Source: an uncultured Rickettsiales bacterium (GTDB taxonomy: Bacteria > Pseudomonadota > Alphaproteobacteria > Rickettsiales > UBA1997). Taken from it: DNA of 46,910 nucleotides. Positions 24,974-33,813 of the stretch are shown piece after piece. The stretch spans positions 1 to 46,910 of the forward strand of contig CAKVGI010000009.1 of NCBI GenBank assembly GCA_934747265.1. The letters run 5' to 3'. Each line of letters starts with the position of its first letter. Within the stretch, counting starts at the first letter, position 1. A program made the position numbers and the translations under genes. Under the pieces are notes generated by a model. That model was not told the origin of the DNA. It worked only from the letters and a program-made list of their open reading frames with translations, and made no database searches.

Positions 24974-26515
24974 GTGAAGAAATTAGCTAGTTTATTTGCC
25001 TTAATTGTATTTACAATATCTTGCGAAAGAAGTGTTATAGATACTGATAGAGAATCTACAAGAAAAGAGGTCAGAGAGGCCGTTTTATTTAACAACAAAA
25101 ATAGTACAAAGGTAAATTTACCTAGAAGAATAACGCCACCAAATGTTTCTAAATTATTGGTTGCACCACCTCCACCACCTATGGGTAATGGCGATTTAAT
25201 ATCTTTTGCTACAACAGAGGAAGTTCCTATTAAGGATGTTTTGGTTGAATTAGGAAGATTATCTGGTGTAGATATTGAAGTTGATCCGGGTATAACGGGT
25301 GGTATAATTTTAAAAGTTACAAACAAACCGTTAAACGTTATAGTACAAAGAATATCAGACTTAGGAAATTTAAGATATAGTTATTCAAATAATATTTTAA
25401 GATTTGAAAGAGATACACCTTATGCAAAAACATATAATGTTGATTTTTTGATAGAGAATGAGGTCTGGAATTCAATAGAAAGCTCGTTAAATAGTATAAT
25501 ATCTTTAGGTAATATGTCAAGAATATCAATGACAGCAAATACAGATGTAGATACAACTGGTGATACTGGTTCAATGATTGAAGAACCAAAAGTTATAATT
25601 AACAAACCAGCAAGCACTATTACAGTTTATGCAAACCAAAAAACACAAAGAGCAGTTGAAAAATATATAGAGCATGTAAAAGTTAATTATGCATCACAGG
25701 TTTTAATTGAAGCAAAAGTTGTTGAAGTTGCTCTTAATGATAAATACAAAACTGGTATAGATTGGAGTTTTGTAAACGATTCTGGTTCTTCTACCGGTAA
25801 TTTACAATTCGGTTATTTAGATGGGATAGTAGGTACAGCACCAGGTGGATTACAAGGTTCTCTTACAACAAAGGTATTTGGTGGTAGTTTAACAGCTGCA
25901 ATAAATGCCCTAGACAAATTTGGTTTAACAAAAACTCTTTCCAGCCCTAGGGTTCATGCTATGAATAATCAAAAATCAGAGTTAAAATTTATTAGTAAGT
26001 TAATTTACTTCAATGTTGAAAAAGAAGAAGAAGATAGATATGAAAATAACATAACAACGACAACTTACACATCCACAAAACAAGAAGAAGAAGTTGGTGT
26101 TACGATGGCAATTATACCATCTATTGATTTAGAAAAAAATGAGATAACATTGAATGTTACACCAGAATTAAAGGTTAAGATTGGTGAGGTTGAAGATCCA
26201 GTTGAGGCTAAAAATATAGTTCCAGTTGTTCAAAGTAGATCTGTACAAACAACGCTTAAAATAAAATCCGGCAATGTTCTTGTAATTGGTGGTTTAATGT
26301 CAGAAGAACATGCTAACACGGATACAGGTATTCCTTTCTTATCTGGTATTCCTATTTTAGGAAATTTATTTAAGAGTACAGAAAGAAATAAGGAAGTGAC
26401 AGAAACTGTTATCTTTATAAAAGCAACAATTGTAAAGCCTAATGGTGAAGTAAATGATTATGATAGAAATATGTATGATTTCTTAGGAAATAAAGACAAT
26501 TATATGTGGGAGTAA
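24974..26515 (+). CDS. Secretin-like outer-membrane channel (PilQ/MshL/GspD family)
   Basis: A 513-aa secretin. It starts with GTG (the frame is closed by TAG just upstream) and has a probable lipoprotein signal ending FTISC, with Cys16 as the lipidated residue. A Pro-rich linker (APPPPPMGNG) leads into an N0/STN-like domain (about 80-140). The C-terminal secretin domain has VLIEAKVVEVALNDKYKTGIDW, VVQSRSVQTTLKIKSGNVLVIGGLM and the terminal GIPFLSGIPILGNLFKS. Secretins form multimeric outer-membrane gates for type IV pili, type II secretion or MSHA-type systems. The subfamily is not certain; the pattern fits MshL/PilQ. It is followed by a permease and a TPR-like gene, probably in one operon. 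Confidence 0.88.
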   Translation: MKKLASLFALIVFTISCERSVIDTDRESTRKEVREAVLFNNKNSTKVNLPRRITPPNVSKLLVAPPPPPMGNGDLISFATTEEVPIKDVLVELGRLSGVDIEVDPGITGGIILKVTNKPLNVIVQRISDLGNLRYSYSNNILRFERDTPYAKTYNVDFLIENEVWNSIESSLNSIISLGNMSRISMTANTDVDTTGDTGSMIEEPKVIINKPASTITVYANQKTQRAVEKYIEHVKVNYASQVLIEAKVVEVALNDKYKTGIDWSFVNDSGSSTGNLQFGYLDGIVGTAPGGLQGSLTTKVFGGSLTAAINALDKFGLTKTLSSPRVHAMNNQKSELKFISKLIYFNVEKEEEDRYENNITTTTYTSTKQEEEVGVTMAIIPSIDLEKNEITLNVTPELKVKIGEVEDPVEAKNIVPVVQSRSVQTTLKIKSGNVLVIGGLMSEEHANTDTGIPFLSGIPILGNLFKSTERNKEVTETVIFIKATIVKPNGEVNDYDRNMYDFLGNKDNYMWE

Positions 26516-26517
26516 AC

Positions 26518-27288
26518 ATGAAAACATTATTCAAATTTATACTTCTAACTGGTTTAAGAGATAAATTGTATTTAAGCTTGTTAATAATATTAGGTGGTAT
26601 TTTTGGTTTATCAAACTTAGTTGGTTTTTCAGCTCTCTCAGAAGAAACACAAATGCAATTGGTTTATTTTTCCTTTTTATCAAGGGTGGTTATAGTTTGT
26701 GGTATGATTCTTTTTATTTGTTTTTATATAAATAAAGAATTTGAAAATAAAGAAATAGATTTTATTCTTTCTAAACCAATATCCAGAAGTACACTAATTT
26801 TGTCTTATTGGACTAGTTTTAACTTGATTTCCTTAATATTAATAGTACCAGTCGTATTGATAATGTTATTTTTTAATCACCCAAATTCATTAGGTCTTTT
26901 GTGGTGGTGTATTAGTGTTATTCTTGAAATGATGCTTATATCAACTTTTGCAATAGTTTCATCTTTAATTTTAAGAAGTGCCGTTGTTTCGGTTTTGGCT
27001 ACATTTTCATTTTATTTTATTTGCCGAATGATGGGTTTTTTCGTTTATAGTATTTCTATACCAAAAAACATTAATACAGCCGTTTCAAGTTGGAGTGATT
27101 TTGCTGAAATTTTATTGAAGTTTCTTTCAAGCGTATTTCCTAGACTTGATTTATATGGAAAAAGCGAATGGTTGATTTATGGCATAAACAATATGAATGA
27201 TGTTTGGATAGTATTAATACAATCATTGATTTATATATCTTTAATGCTATTTGTAGCGTTTTATGATTTTAGAAGAAAACAATTTTAA
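26518..27288 (+). CDS. ABC-2-like multi-span membrane protein
   Basis: A 256-aa integral membrane protein with six hydrophobic spans. The family-like stretch NKEFENKEIDFILSKPISRSTLILSYW lies between spans 2 and 3. This matches ABC-2-type permeases of the heme/Nos/gliding group, where similar segments read IxxExExGTIxxLLxxPIxR. No ATPase is adjacent. The ATG at 26518 follows the secretin stop by two bases and is served by GGGAG; an in-frame GTG at 26506 is less likely. Its position between a secretin and a TPR-like gene suggests a role in the same envelope process, but this is inference. Confidence 0.7.
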   Translation: MKTLFKFILLTGLRDKLYLSLLIILGGIFGLSNLVGFSALSEETQMQLVYFSFLSRVVIVCGMILFICFYINKEFENKEIDFILSKPISRSTLILSYWTSFNLISLILIVPVVLIMLFFNHPNSLGLLWWCISVILEMMLISTFAIVSSLILRSAVVSVLATFSFYFICRMMGFFVYSISIPKNINTAVSSWSDFAEILLKFLSSVFPRLDLYGKSEWLIYGINNMNDVWIVLIQSLIYISLMLFVAFYDFRRKQF

Positions 27289-27307
27289 TTCTTGAAAAGG
27301 CGGACGT

Positions 27308-28084
27308 ATGAATAATATTTTGCTATTAAAATTAAAAAATATGTCAAAAAAAGATTTATTAAGAATTAATCTTATGCTCGTTGTTTTATTTTTATGCTTT
27401 CAAATATTGTTTTGGCTGAAAACTGAAAAAATAAAACCAAATCTCGGCATAGTTCCAGAAGTACCAACATTATCAACGGTTAAAGCATTTTCTTTTGGCG
27501 ATGAGGAATTTTATTTTAGATTTAAGGGACTTAGAATACAGAATACTGGTGATACATTTGGTAGATTTAGTCCGCTAAAAGATTATGACTACAATAAACT
27601 ATCAAAGTGGTTTTATTTGCTTGATGGACTTGATAGTAAATCCAATTATATACCATCATTAGCCGCTTATTATTATTCTTTAACCCAGAATCATGATGAT
27701 GTAATTTATGTTATAAATTATTTAAATGATCATGCCGATAAAGATCCAAAAAATAAATGGTGGTGGTATTATCAAGCTACATATTTGGCAAATAATGTTT
27801 ACAATAATAAAGATTTAGCTATAAAGATGGCTGAGAAATTAAAAAAATACTCACCAGATTCCGCGCCAATTTGGACAAAACAGATGTTAGCTATACTTTT
27901 ATCAGATAAAGGTGAAAATTGTGAAGCAATTAGAATTATTTCTGGAATATTAGAAGAATATGAAAAACCGGATAATCAAAAGTCAATTAGTGATAATGAA
28001 CTTAATTTTATGAAATTTTTTATACAACAAAGATTAGAAGAGCTAAAAAAAGATAAAAATTTTAATCCAGCGTCTTGCTTTTAA
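27308..28084 (+). CDS. Membrane-anchored TPR-like protein, function unknown
   Basis: A 258-aa protein with an N-terminal membrane anchor (residues about 21-38, LMLVVLFLCFQILFWL) and an extracytoplasmic helical remainder. The segments WWYYQATYLANNVYNNKDLAIKMAEKLKKYSPDSAPIWTKQML and the preceding YYYSLTQNHDDVIYVINYL have TPR-like helical-hairpin spacing. I do not recognise a named family. It is the third gene of the secretin cluster, and AAGGCGG before the ATG is a plausible ribosome-binding site. A pilotin- or assembly-like partner of the secretin is possible but not shown. Confidence 0.6.
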   Translation: MNNILLLKLKNMSKKDLLRINLMLVVLFLCFQILFWLKTEKIKPNLGIVPEVPTLSTVKAFSFGDEEFYFRFKGLRIQNTGDTFGRFSPLKDYDYNKLSKWFYLLDGLDSKSNYIPSLAAYYYSLTQNHDDVIYVINYLNDHADKDPKNKWWWYYQATYLANNVYNNKDLAIKMAEKLKKYSPDSAPIWTKQMLAILLSDKGENCEAIRIISGILEEYEKPDNQKSISDNELNFMKFFIQQRLEELKKDKNFNPASCF

Positions 28085-28134
28085 AATTTTGTTTTAAATT
28101 TGTAAAAATAAATTGTGATTTTTGCAATTTTTAC

Positions 28135-28162
28135 TTGATTAAATAAAAAAGCATTTTATTAT
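28135..28162 (+). promoter_or_regulatory. Promoter of rpmE
   Basis: TTGATT (28135-28140), a 16-bp spacer and TATTAT (28157-28162) predict a start near 28169 and a 32-base leader that contains AGGA before the ATG. Confidence 0.6.
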
Positions 28163-28200
28163 AGTCAAATATGAACATTTAAAAATATTAGGAAAATAAG

Positions 28201-28425
28201 ATGGCACAAAAAGATATTCATCCAGATTATCACACAATAGTAGTTATGACAACTAATGGTGATAAATTTGAGACAAAATCAGCTTATGGAAAAGAAGGAA
28301 GTGTAATAACCTTAGACTTAGATCCATACAATCATCCAGCTTGGAAGGATGGAAAGCAAGCTTTCGTTAATACAAAAGATGATCAAATTACTAAATTCAA
28401 TAAAAAATGGAAATTTGGTAATTAA
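28201..28425 (+). CDS. rpmE: 50S ribosomal protein bL31
   Basis: A 74-aa bL31 beginning MAQKDIHPDYHTIVVMTTNGDKF and ending NKKWKFGN. The zinc-binding CXXC pairs of the C+ form are missing, as in most alphaproteobacteria. It is a single-gene unit: its own promoter lies upstream and a strong terminator downstream. Confidence 0.95.
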   Translation: MAQKDIHPDYHTIVVMTTNGDKFETKSAYGKEGSVITLDLDPYNHPAWKDGKQAFVNTKDDQITKFNKKWKFGN

Positions 28426-28450
28426 TCTGTTCTTTTGAATCATAAAATTT

Positions 28451-28475
28451 AGCCACATTTTGTGGCTTTTTTTAT
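28451..28475 (+). terminator. Intrinsic terminator after rpmE
   Basis: AGCCAC (28451-28456), a five-base loop and GTGGCT (28462-28467) are followed by a run of T. Confidence 0.9.
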
Positions 28476-28639
28476 TTGATTAATTTTGTATTCATTACTC
28501 ATATTATCTGTACCACGTTTATAGTATGTGTTATTTTAATTGTACACACAATAAGAAGTTTTGGTTTTTAAAATTGATTTTTCTATTTCATTTTAAAATA
28601 TTTTTTATTTTTTAAATCCATCCAGAATACATTTCTGTC

Positions 28640-29400
28640 ATATTTTTACTCTAAGTCTCTATTGAACTACGCTAAGTTTTCTTTACCATCCTCCAATTTT
28701 TACCAATAGTATTTACTATATTCTCCACTAAGAATATTCTCTCGTTTTTCCTTTTGTTAATGGTAAATATCTTTTCATTCCATCATACTAAATAATGGAT
28801 ACCATCCCCTTGTTAATTGGTGCTTTTCTACTTTACCACTATTAAGAACTTTTCATTCCCTAGCTAAGAAAATATCTATCTATTCCTCCCTATTAAGAAG
28901 CACTCCTATATTCCCCAATCTTGTTGGAAACTTCTAGAGCTCCCCTCATACAAAGAATACCATTTCATTTTACTCTATTAAGAGCATCCTTTTATTTTTC
29001 CTCTATTAAAAATTTCTTCCTCCTCTTGCTGTAAAAAAATCTCTCGCTTTTCCATCTATACTAACAATGAACTCTTCACGCCCCATACGCTAAGAACTCC
29101 TCTCCACTCCATGCTAAGGCTTCACTATATCACCTGTCCAGCTAAGTAGGTATCTATCCCCCATGCTAATAGATATCCTCTCATTCCCCCTATTGAGGAT
29201 GGTACCCATCAATCCCCCATGATAAGGATACTACTTCGCTAAATCTAATTTCATCTCCCATAATAAAGATATTCTCTGTCTCACACACCAAGAAGATATC
29301 CGCTCTCCCCCTCTATGATAAGGATACTCTCTATCCTCTTCCTGATAAGTGATAACCCCATATTCCCCCTTGACAAGGTGGGTAGTTTTCTCCTTACAAG
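28640..29400. repeat. Array C, left arm: about 26-bp degenerate units
   Basis: A 760-bp gene-free stretch of some 25-30 degenerate units of the type CTCATTCCCCCTGATAAGGATACT, the same as array B. Units nearest 29200-29370 (for example CCCCCATGATAAGGATACT and CTTCCTGATAAG) resemble the consensus best. Towards 28640 they fade to CTATTAAGAACATCCTTTT-like and then unrecognisable T/C-rich words. Bases 28476-28640 hold no gene or clear motif. Confidence 0.7.
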
Positions 29401-29404
29401 TGAT

Positions 29405-29850
29405 GACAAAGATGAAATATATTGACTTCGCCAGCTCCACCCTTACGGTGGAGTAAAGAAGAAAGTGCTCCACATTAACTCCCTTTACAAAGGTAGGCGA
29501 GGAATGAAATATTAGAAAGGGGACAAGGGGAAGGATATTCTGCGATTGACTTTCCTCTTACAAGGATGGTAGCGAGAAGATATTTTATATCAGCCCTCCC
29601 CTTGCAAAGAAAAATAATAAGAAATGTTTTATATTGGTTCCCATCTTATGAAAGGACACAAAAAAGAAGTATTTAACATCAACTTCATTAAGAATTGTGG
29701 GTAAGAGAGAAGTATATGGAATTAGTTAGCTTTTCCATTACAAAACGAGGCAAGATAGAATATATTAATTTTGTCAGATTTCACATTACAAAGTAAGAAG
29801 AGAAAGTGTGTATCTTGCTAAGAAATGAGAGTAAGAGAGTACATATCCAC
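29405..29850. repeat. Array C, right arm: about 45-bp degenerate units
   Basis: At least eight units of 43-49 bp starting with an ATATT-like word, followed by TTGACTTCGCCAGCTCC, a CCCTTACAAAGG-like centre and a purine tail (AGGCGAGAGA). The first unit (29428-29475, with CACCCTTACGGTG) is closest to the unit in 2874-3068. Later units decay to the right (ATTAGTTAGCTTTTCC, ATTTTGTCAGATTTCAC, CTTGCTAAGAAATGAGAG). Open frames across it are by-products. Bases 29851-30061 are AT-rich with nothing recognisable. Confidence 0.7.
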
Positions 29851-30061
29851 ACTATTAAGAAAAAGTGTATTATATTAAAATATAAATATTTTGATTATGG
29901 CTATTTATTTATAAAACCATTCTCATTTTTTATCTTATTACTATTGAAATATTTATATTTTAAATTAACAAACATAATTAATTATAATATCATAATTTAA
30001 ATATTATAATTAGAATTAAAACATACTAAAAGTTAGAAATACCGCAATTAAATATTATTAA

Positions 30062-30796
30062 TTACTTAATCTTCTTTAATTGTTTATTTATACCTTTTTT
30101 TAAATCTTTGTATGGAGCATAGCCAACAAGAATTTCTTTATCTATTATAAACAATGGCGTTGCAAGAAAATTAGCAAAATATTTAACCTCTTCCATTTCC
30201 TTGTCTTTCAATTTACTATCATTTTCTTTTGCATTAAAGCAAGTCATAAATTCAGTATCAGTAATACCATATTTCATTGCAATTTTTAATAACACATTCT
30301 TTTGTTCATTTTCATTAAGTTGTATCCATTGTTTATATTTAAAAGAATAATTCAAAAAATTATATGCTTTCTTTGTATCTTTAACACAATTAAACACTCT
30401 TGATAAAGCGTAAGACTGTGGAATATCCAAAACAATTCTTGTTGTATATTTTATTCGTCCAGTATTTATAAAATCACGCATTAGATTTGGGAAAGATTCT
30501 AGATGAGATCTATATGAATATGGGCATCTAATACTAATATATTCAACAACTTCCATTTTAGCACTGGTAGAACCCAAAACATGTTCTTTATCTGAAATTT
30601 TAAATGGTAAGTTTTCATAAAATTCTTTCATAAATAATTCTTTTGCTTGTTTAATTTCATTTTTTCTACTCCAACGAGCTTTCCAACTATCTTTTCTAAA
30701 ATCTATATACTTATATAAAGCAAAACCCAAAATCAAAAAAGCAATTATAAATCTCAATTTTAATAATAAAATTGTACTGCGCTTAGAATCTATCAT
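30062..30796 (-). CDS. DsbA-like thiol-disulfide protein with CPYS active site
   Basis: A 244-aa membrane-anchored thioredoxin-fold protein of the DsbA/27-kDa outer-membrane-protein group. An N-terminal helix (about 9-26) anchors it outside the cytoplasmic membrane. The domain starts KISDKEHVLGSTSAKMEVVEYISIRCPYSYRSH. The active site reads C-P-Y-S, so the second cysteine of CXXC is absent. The cis-Pro loop is present (LATPLFIIDKEI). It may be a monothiol reductase/isomerase-like or chaperone form rather than an oxidase. Its ATG overlaps the TGA of the upstream DsbA-like gene by four bases, so the pair is co-translated. Confidence 0.8.
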   Translation of the reverse strand: MIDSKRSTILLLKLRFIIAFLILGFALYKYIDFRKDSWKARWSRKNEIKQAKELFMKEFYENLPFKISDKEHVLGSTSAKMEVVEYISIRCPYSYRSHLESFPNLMRDFINTGRIKYTTRIVLDIPQSYALSRVFNCVKDTKKAYNFLNYSFKYKQWIQLNENEQKNVLLKIAMKYGITDTEFMTCFNAKENDSKLKDKEMEEVKYFANFLATPLFIIDKEILVGYAPYKDLKKGINKQLKKIK

Positions 30797-31482
30797 AAAT
30801 TTTTTTCTATTATTATTTTTAATTCATCGTATGGAATATTTCCAGATATCTTCTTACCGTTAATAAATAACGTTGGAGTTGAAAATATTTTTAAACTTCT
30901 AGCTTCACTTTGTTGTCTTTTTATAATTTTATTGGCTAGTTTATCATTTTTAATACATTGATTAAAACTATTTTCCGTAAAACCATGTTTTAAAGCTATT
31001 TTTTTCAATTCGTCTTTCTGATTTTTTGAGTTTATCCAAGAATTAAGATTATTATATAAATCTTCAACGAGTGAATACCTATTTATTCCATCTGCACAAT
31101 ATGGAAGCAATACAGCAAACATTGTATTTTTTTGAACAAATATATTCTTAACATATTTAACTTTTCCAGTATCTATAAAATCCTTTTTTATTTTAGCCAT
31201 TGTGTTTTGATGTAAGCTAATACAATGTGGGCAATTATAACTTGAATATTCAATAATCGTACCTTTTGCATCGCTAGAGCCAAAAAAATACACATCATCA
31301 GAATTTTCCAATAAAATTTCTTGTTTTGTTGTTGGTCTTAAGCTTGGTTTTCTAACAGAACTTACTAATTCCGCATTAACATTTCCATGAATCTGCTTAT
31401 TATTGATATTTTTTTTACTAGCAAAAACACCAACTCCACACAAAAATAATAACATAAAACTTAATATAAATCTTTTCTTCAT
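30793..31482 (-). CDS. DsbA-family thiol-disulfide oxidoreductase
   Basis: A 229-aa secreted thioredoxin-fold protein. A signal peptide (MKKRFILSFMLLFLCGVGVFA) is followed by IIEYSSYNCPHCISLHQ with an intact CPHC active site, a helical insertion and the cis-Pro motif FSTPTLFINGKKISG. It would oxidise thiols in the periplasm; LptD at 3.6-5.9 kb is a plausible client because it carries two cysteines. It is paralogous to the next gene (30062-30796), which has lost one active-site cysteine. dsbB is not in the window. Confidence 0.88.
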   Translation of the reverse strand: MKKRFILSFMLLFLCGVGVFASKKNINNKQIHGNVNAELVSSVRKPSLRPTTKQEILLENSDDVYFFGSSDAKGTIIEYSSYNCPHCISLHQNTMAKIKKDFIDTGKVKYVKNIFVQKNTMFAVLLPYCADGINRYSLVEDLYNNLNSWINSKNQKDELKKIALKHGFTENSFNQCIKNDKLANKIIKRQQSEARSLKIFSTPTLFINGKKISGNIPYDELKIIIEKNL

Positions 31483-31655
31483 ATTGGAAAAATTATTATC
31501 TGGTAATATAAAATATATAAAAGAAATAAAATATCAATATAAATCAAAAAAAATAATTAATATTTATTTATATACGAAATACATATAAATTAAATTATAT
31601 ACCACGAGACAAACAATAAAATCAAATACCAATATACCGCAAGAATTAAATTAGA

Positions 31656-31731
31656 TGGTGCCACAACTCGGATTTGAACCAAGGACCTACTGATTACAAA
31701 TCAGTTGCTCTACCAGCTGAGCTATTGTGGC
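31656..31731 (-). tRNA. tRNA-Thr (anticodon TGT)
   Basis: Read on the minus strand, a 76-base cloverleaf. Acceptor GCCACAA pairs with TTGTGGC, the D arm contains AGCTCAGCTGGTAGAGC, and the anticodon stem is ACTGA/TCAGT around the loop TTTGTAA (anticodon TGT, threonine ACA). The T arm GGTTCAAATCC is present, and the 3' end is A plus an encoded CCA. Confidence 0.97.
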
Positions 31732-31795
31732 ATAAATAAAATTTTATAGACCTTTTTTATAAAGTCAATAAAATTTTTTCATTAAATAATATTTA

Positions 31796-33250
31796 TTATT
31801 TTAACTTATTCTTTAAAATATCGTTGATAATCTTTGGGTTAGCTTTACCACCGCTTAATTTCATAGTCTGTCCTACAAAAAAGCCAAACAATCTTTCATT
31901 TCCACCTTTATATTGTTCAACTTGTTTTGGATTATTTGCTATAACTTCATCAACAACTTTTTCAATTGCCCCCATATCAACAACTTGTTTTAAGCCTTTT
32001 TCTTCAACTATTTTTGTAGGTGATTCTTTTGTTTCCATCATTACGTCCAAAACATCTTTTGCAATCTTACCTGAAATTGTATTATCTTTTATCAAATTAA
32101 GCAATTCAATCATCATCTCAGCAGATACCGGCGTATTTTCCATAGTTAAAGCCATTTTATTTAATCTACCGAATAATTCCGATGTAATCCAAGTTGTAGC
32201 AAGTTTTGGATCATGTTTTGCAACAACAGTTTCAAAATATGAGCTAATAAATGTAGATGCTGTCAAAACGCCCGCGTCATATTCACTAATACCATATTCT
32301 TGCATATATCTAGCTTTTTTAGCTTCTGGCAATTCAGGCAATTCTTTTCTTATCTCCTCTATTAATTCATTGGTAATTATTAAAGGAGCTAAATCTGGAT
32401 CTGGGAAATATCTATAATCAATAGCATCTTCTTTACTTCTCATTGTTGATGTTTCGCCAGTTAAAGCATTAAATCTTCTTGTTTCTTGTGATATTTTACC
32501 GCCGTCTTCTAATATTTCTATTTGTCTTTTCGCCTCAATTTCTATTGCTTCTCCAACGTTTTTTATTGAGTTCATGTTTTTAACTTCACACCTTGTACCC
32601 AACTTTTCATCCCCTACCCTTCTAACTGAAATATTAGCATCACATCTCATACTACCTTTTTCCATATCCGCATTAGATGTATCAAGTGCTCTTAAAAGCG
32701 TTCTCAGTTCCTTTAAATACTCCATAGCTTCATAAGGGCTTCTTAAATCAGGTTCAGATACAATTTCCAACAAACAAACACCGCTTCTATTTAAATCAAC
32801 CAACGTTAACGTAGGATGTTGATCGTGAATTGATTTTCCAGCATCCTGTTCCATATGAGCTTCATGTATTCTAATTTTCTTTTTTGTTTTGTCTTCTAAT
32901 TCTATTTCTAACCAACCGTTCTTAATTATAGGATAATAAAATTGTGTAATTTGATAGCCAGATGGTAAATCTTGATAAAAATAATTTTTTCTATCAAAAA
33001 CACTCTTCATATTAAACTCAGCATTTAAACCAAGACCAGTCTTAATCGCTTGTCTTACAGCAAAACCGTTTATAACTGGTAATTGACCAGGCATAGCATT
33101 ATCATAAAAAGACACATGAGTATTTTGTGGACTTCCAAACTCTGTTGAACTTCTTGAAAATAATTTAGATTTCGTCTTTACTTGACAATGAACTTCCAAA
33201 CCAATAACAACTTCCCATTTTCCAGTTTTACCTTCTAAAATATAAGACAT
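31796..33250 (-). CDS. gatB: Asp/Glu-tRNA amidotransferase subunit B
   Basis: A 484-aa GatB. In the GatCAB complex it converts misacylated Glu-tRNA(Gln) and/or Asp-tRNA(Asn) to the amide form. It opens WEVVIGLEVHCQVKTKSKLFS, has the zinc/Mg-region and signature DLNRSGVCLLEIVSEPD, and ends with the YqeY-like tail domain. It has YFPDPDL and the GNERLFGFFVGQTMKLSGGKANP segment. I prefer ATG 33250 (MSYILEGKTGKWEVV) to a GTG seven codons upstream. gatC and gatA are not adjacent, unlike many genomes. Confidence 0.95.
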   Translation of the reverse strand: MSYILEGKTGKWEVVIGLEVHCQVKTKSKLFSRSSTEFGSPQNTHVSFYDNAMPGQLPVINGFAVRQAIKTGLGLNAEFNMKSVFDRKNYFYQDLPSGYQITQFYYPIIKNGWLEIELEDKTKKKIRIHEAHMEQDAGKSIHDQHPTLTLVDLNRSGVCLLEIVSEPDLRSPYEAMEYLKELRTLLRALDTSNADMEKGSMRCDANISVRRVGDEKLGTRCEVKNMNSIKNVGEAIEIEAKRQIEILEDGGKISQETRRFNALTGETSTMRSKEDAIDYRYFPDPDLAPLIITNELIEEIRKELPELPEAKKARYMQEYGISEYDAGVLTASTFISSYFETVVAKHDPKLATTWITSELFGRLNKMALTMENTPVSAEMMIELLNLIKDNTISGKIAKDVLDVMMETKESPTKIVEEKGLKQVVDMGAIEKVVDEVIANNPKQVEQYKGGNERLFGFFVGQTMKLSGGKANPKIINDILKNKLK

Positions 33251-33322
33251 TTTTACAATATTTTTTACCACTAAATCAATATTAAGATATATTTTTTTCT
33301 TTTCAAGAAATAAATATTTTTC

Positions 33323-33350
33323 TTGACTAATTTTATAATATTTTTATAAT
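33323..33350 (+). promoter_or_regulatory. Promoter of the dut-lolA-protease operon
   Basis: TTGACT (33323-33328), a 16-bp spacer and perfect TATAAT (33345-33350). The predicted transcription start (about 33357) lies downstream of an in-frame TTG at 33355 and so supports the ATG at 33376 as the dut start. Confidence 0.7.
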
Positions 33351-33375
33351 TTATTTGTTTAATATAGAAAACACT

Positions 33376-33813
33376 ATGAAAATTGAAATTAAAAGACTTG
33401 AAGGAAATGATTTAGACCTACCAAAATATGAAACAAGTAGCAGTGCAGGAATGGATTTAAGGGCTTGCATTACTGAAAATATTACGATAAAAACAGGCGA
33501 AAGAAAATTAATAAAAACTGGTTTAGCTATTGCGTTGCCAGAAAATTATGAAGCTCAAATACGACCTAGAAGCGGATTAGCTTTAAAAAATGGAATTACT
33601 GTTTTAAATACACCAGGCACGATTGATGCTGATTATAGGGGCGAAATTGGAGTAATTCTAATTAATTTAGGTGAAAATGATTTTACTGTTGAGAGAGGTA
33701 TGCGAATTGCACAAATGATTATTTCTCCAATAGTTCAAGCTAATATAATTGAAGTTAAAGAGTTAAATGAAACAAGTAGAGGCAAGGGGGGCTTTGGTTC
33801 GACTGGTGTTTAG
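33376..33813 (+). CDS. dut: dUTP diphosphatase (dUTPase)
   Basis: A 145-aa trimeric dUTPase that cleaves dUTP to dUMP and pyrophosphate. All five motifs are visible: SSAGMDLRA, PRSGLALK, GTIDADYRGEIGVILIN, RGMRIAQMI and the C-terminal GKGGFGSTG. The promoter upstream places the start at the ATG 33376. Its end overlaps the beginning of the lolA frame, so the three genes to 35712 probably form one transcript. Confidence 0.96.
   Translation: MKIEIKRLEGNDLDLPKYETSSSAGMDLRACITENITIKTGERKLIKTGLAIALPENYEAQIRPRSGLALKNGITVLNTPGTIDADYRGEIGVILINLGENDFTVERGMRIAQMIISPIVQANIIEVKELNETSRGKGGFGSTGV

Noticed and set aside
29231..29473. 80-aa open frame on the minus strand
   Set aside because: It lies wholly in repeat array C and shows no protein family; it reflects the repeat units.
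29806..30000. 64-aa open frame, hydrophobic
   Set aside because: It begins in the decayed end of array C and runs through A/T-rich DNA; no start signal and no recognisable sequence.
31824..32417. 197-aa plus-strand open frame
   Set aside because: Antisense to gatB, whose family match along its full length is clear.
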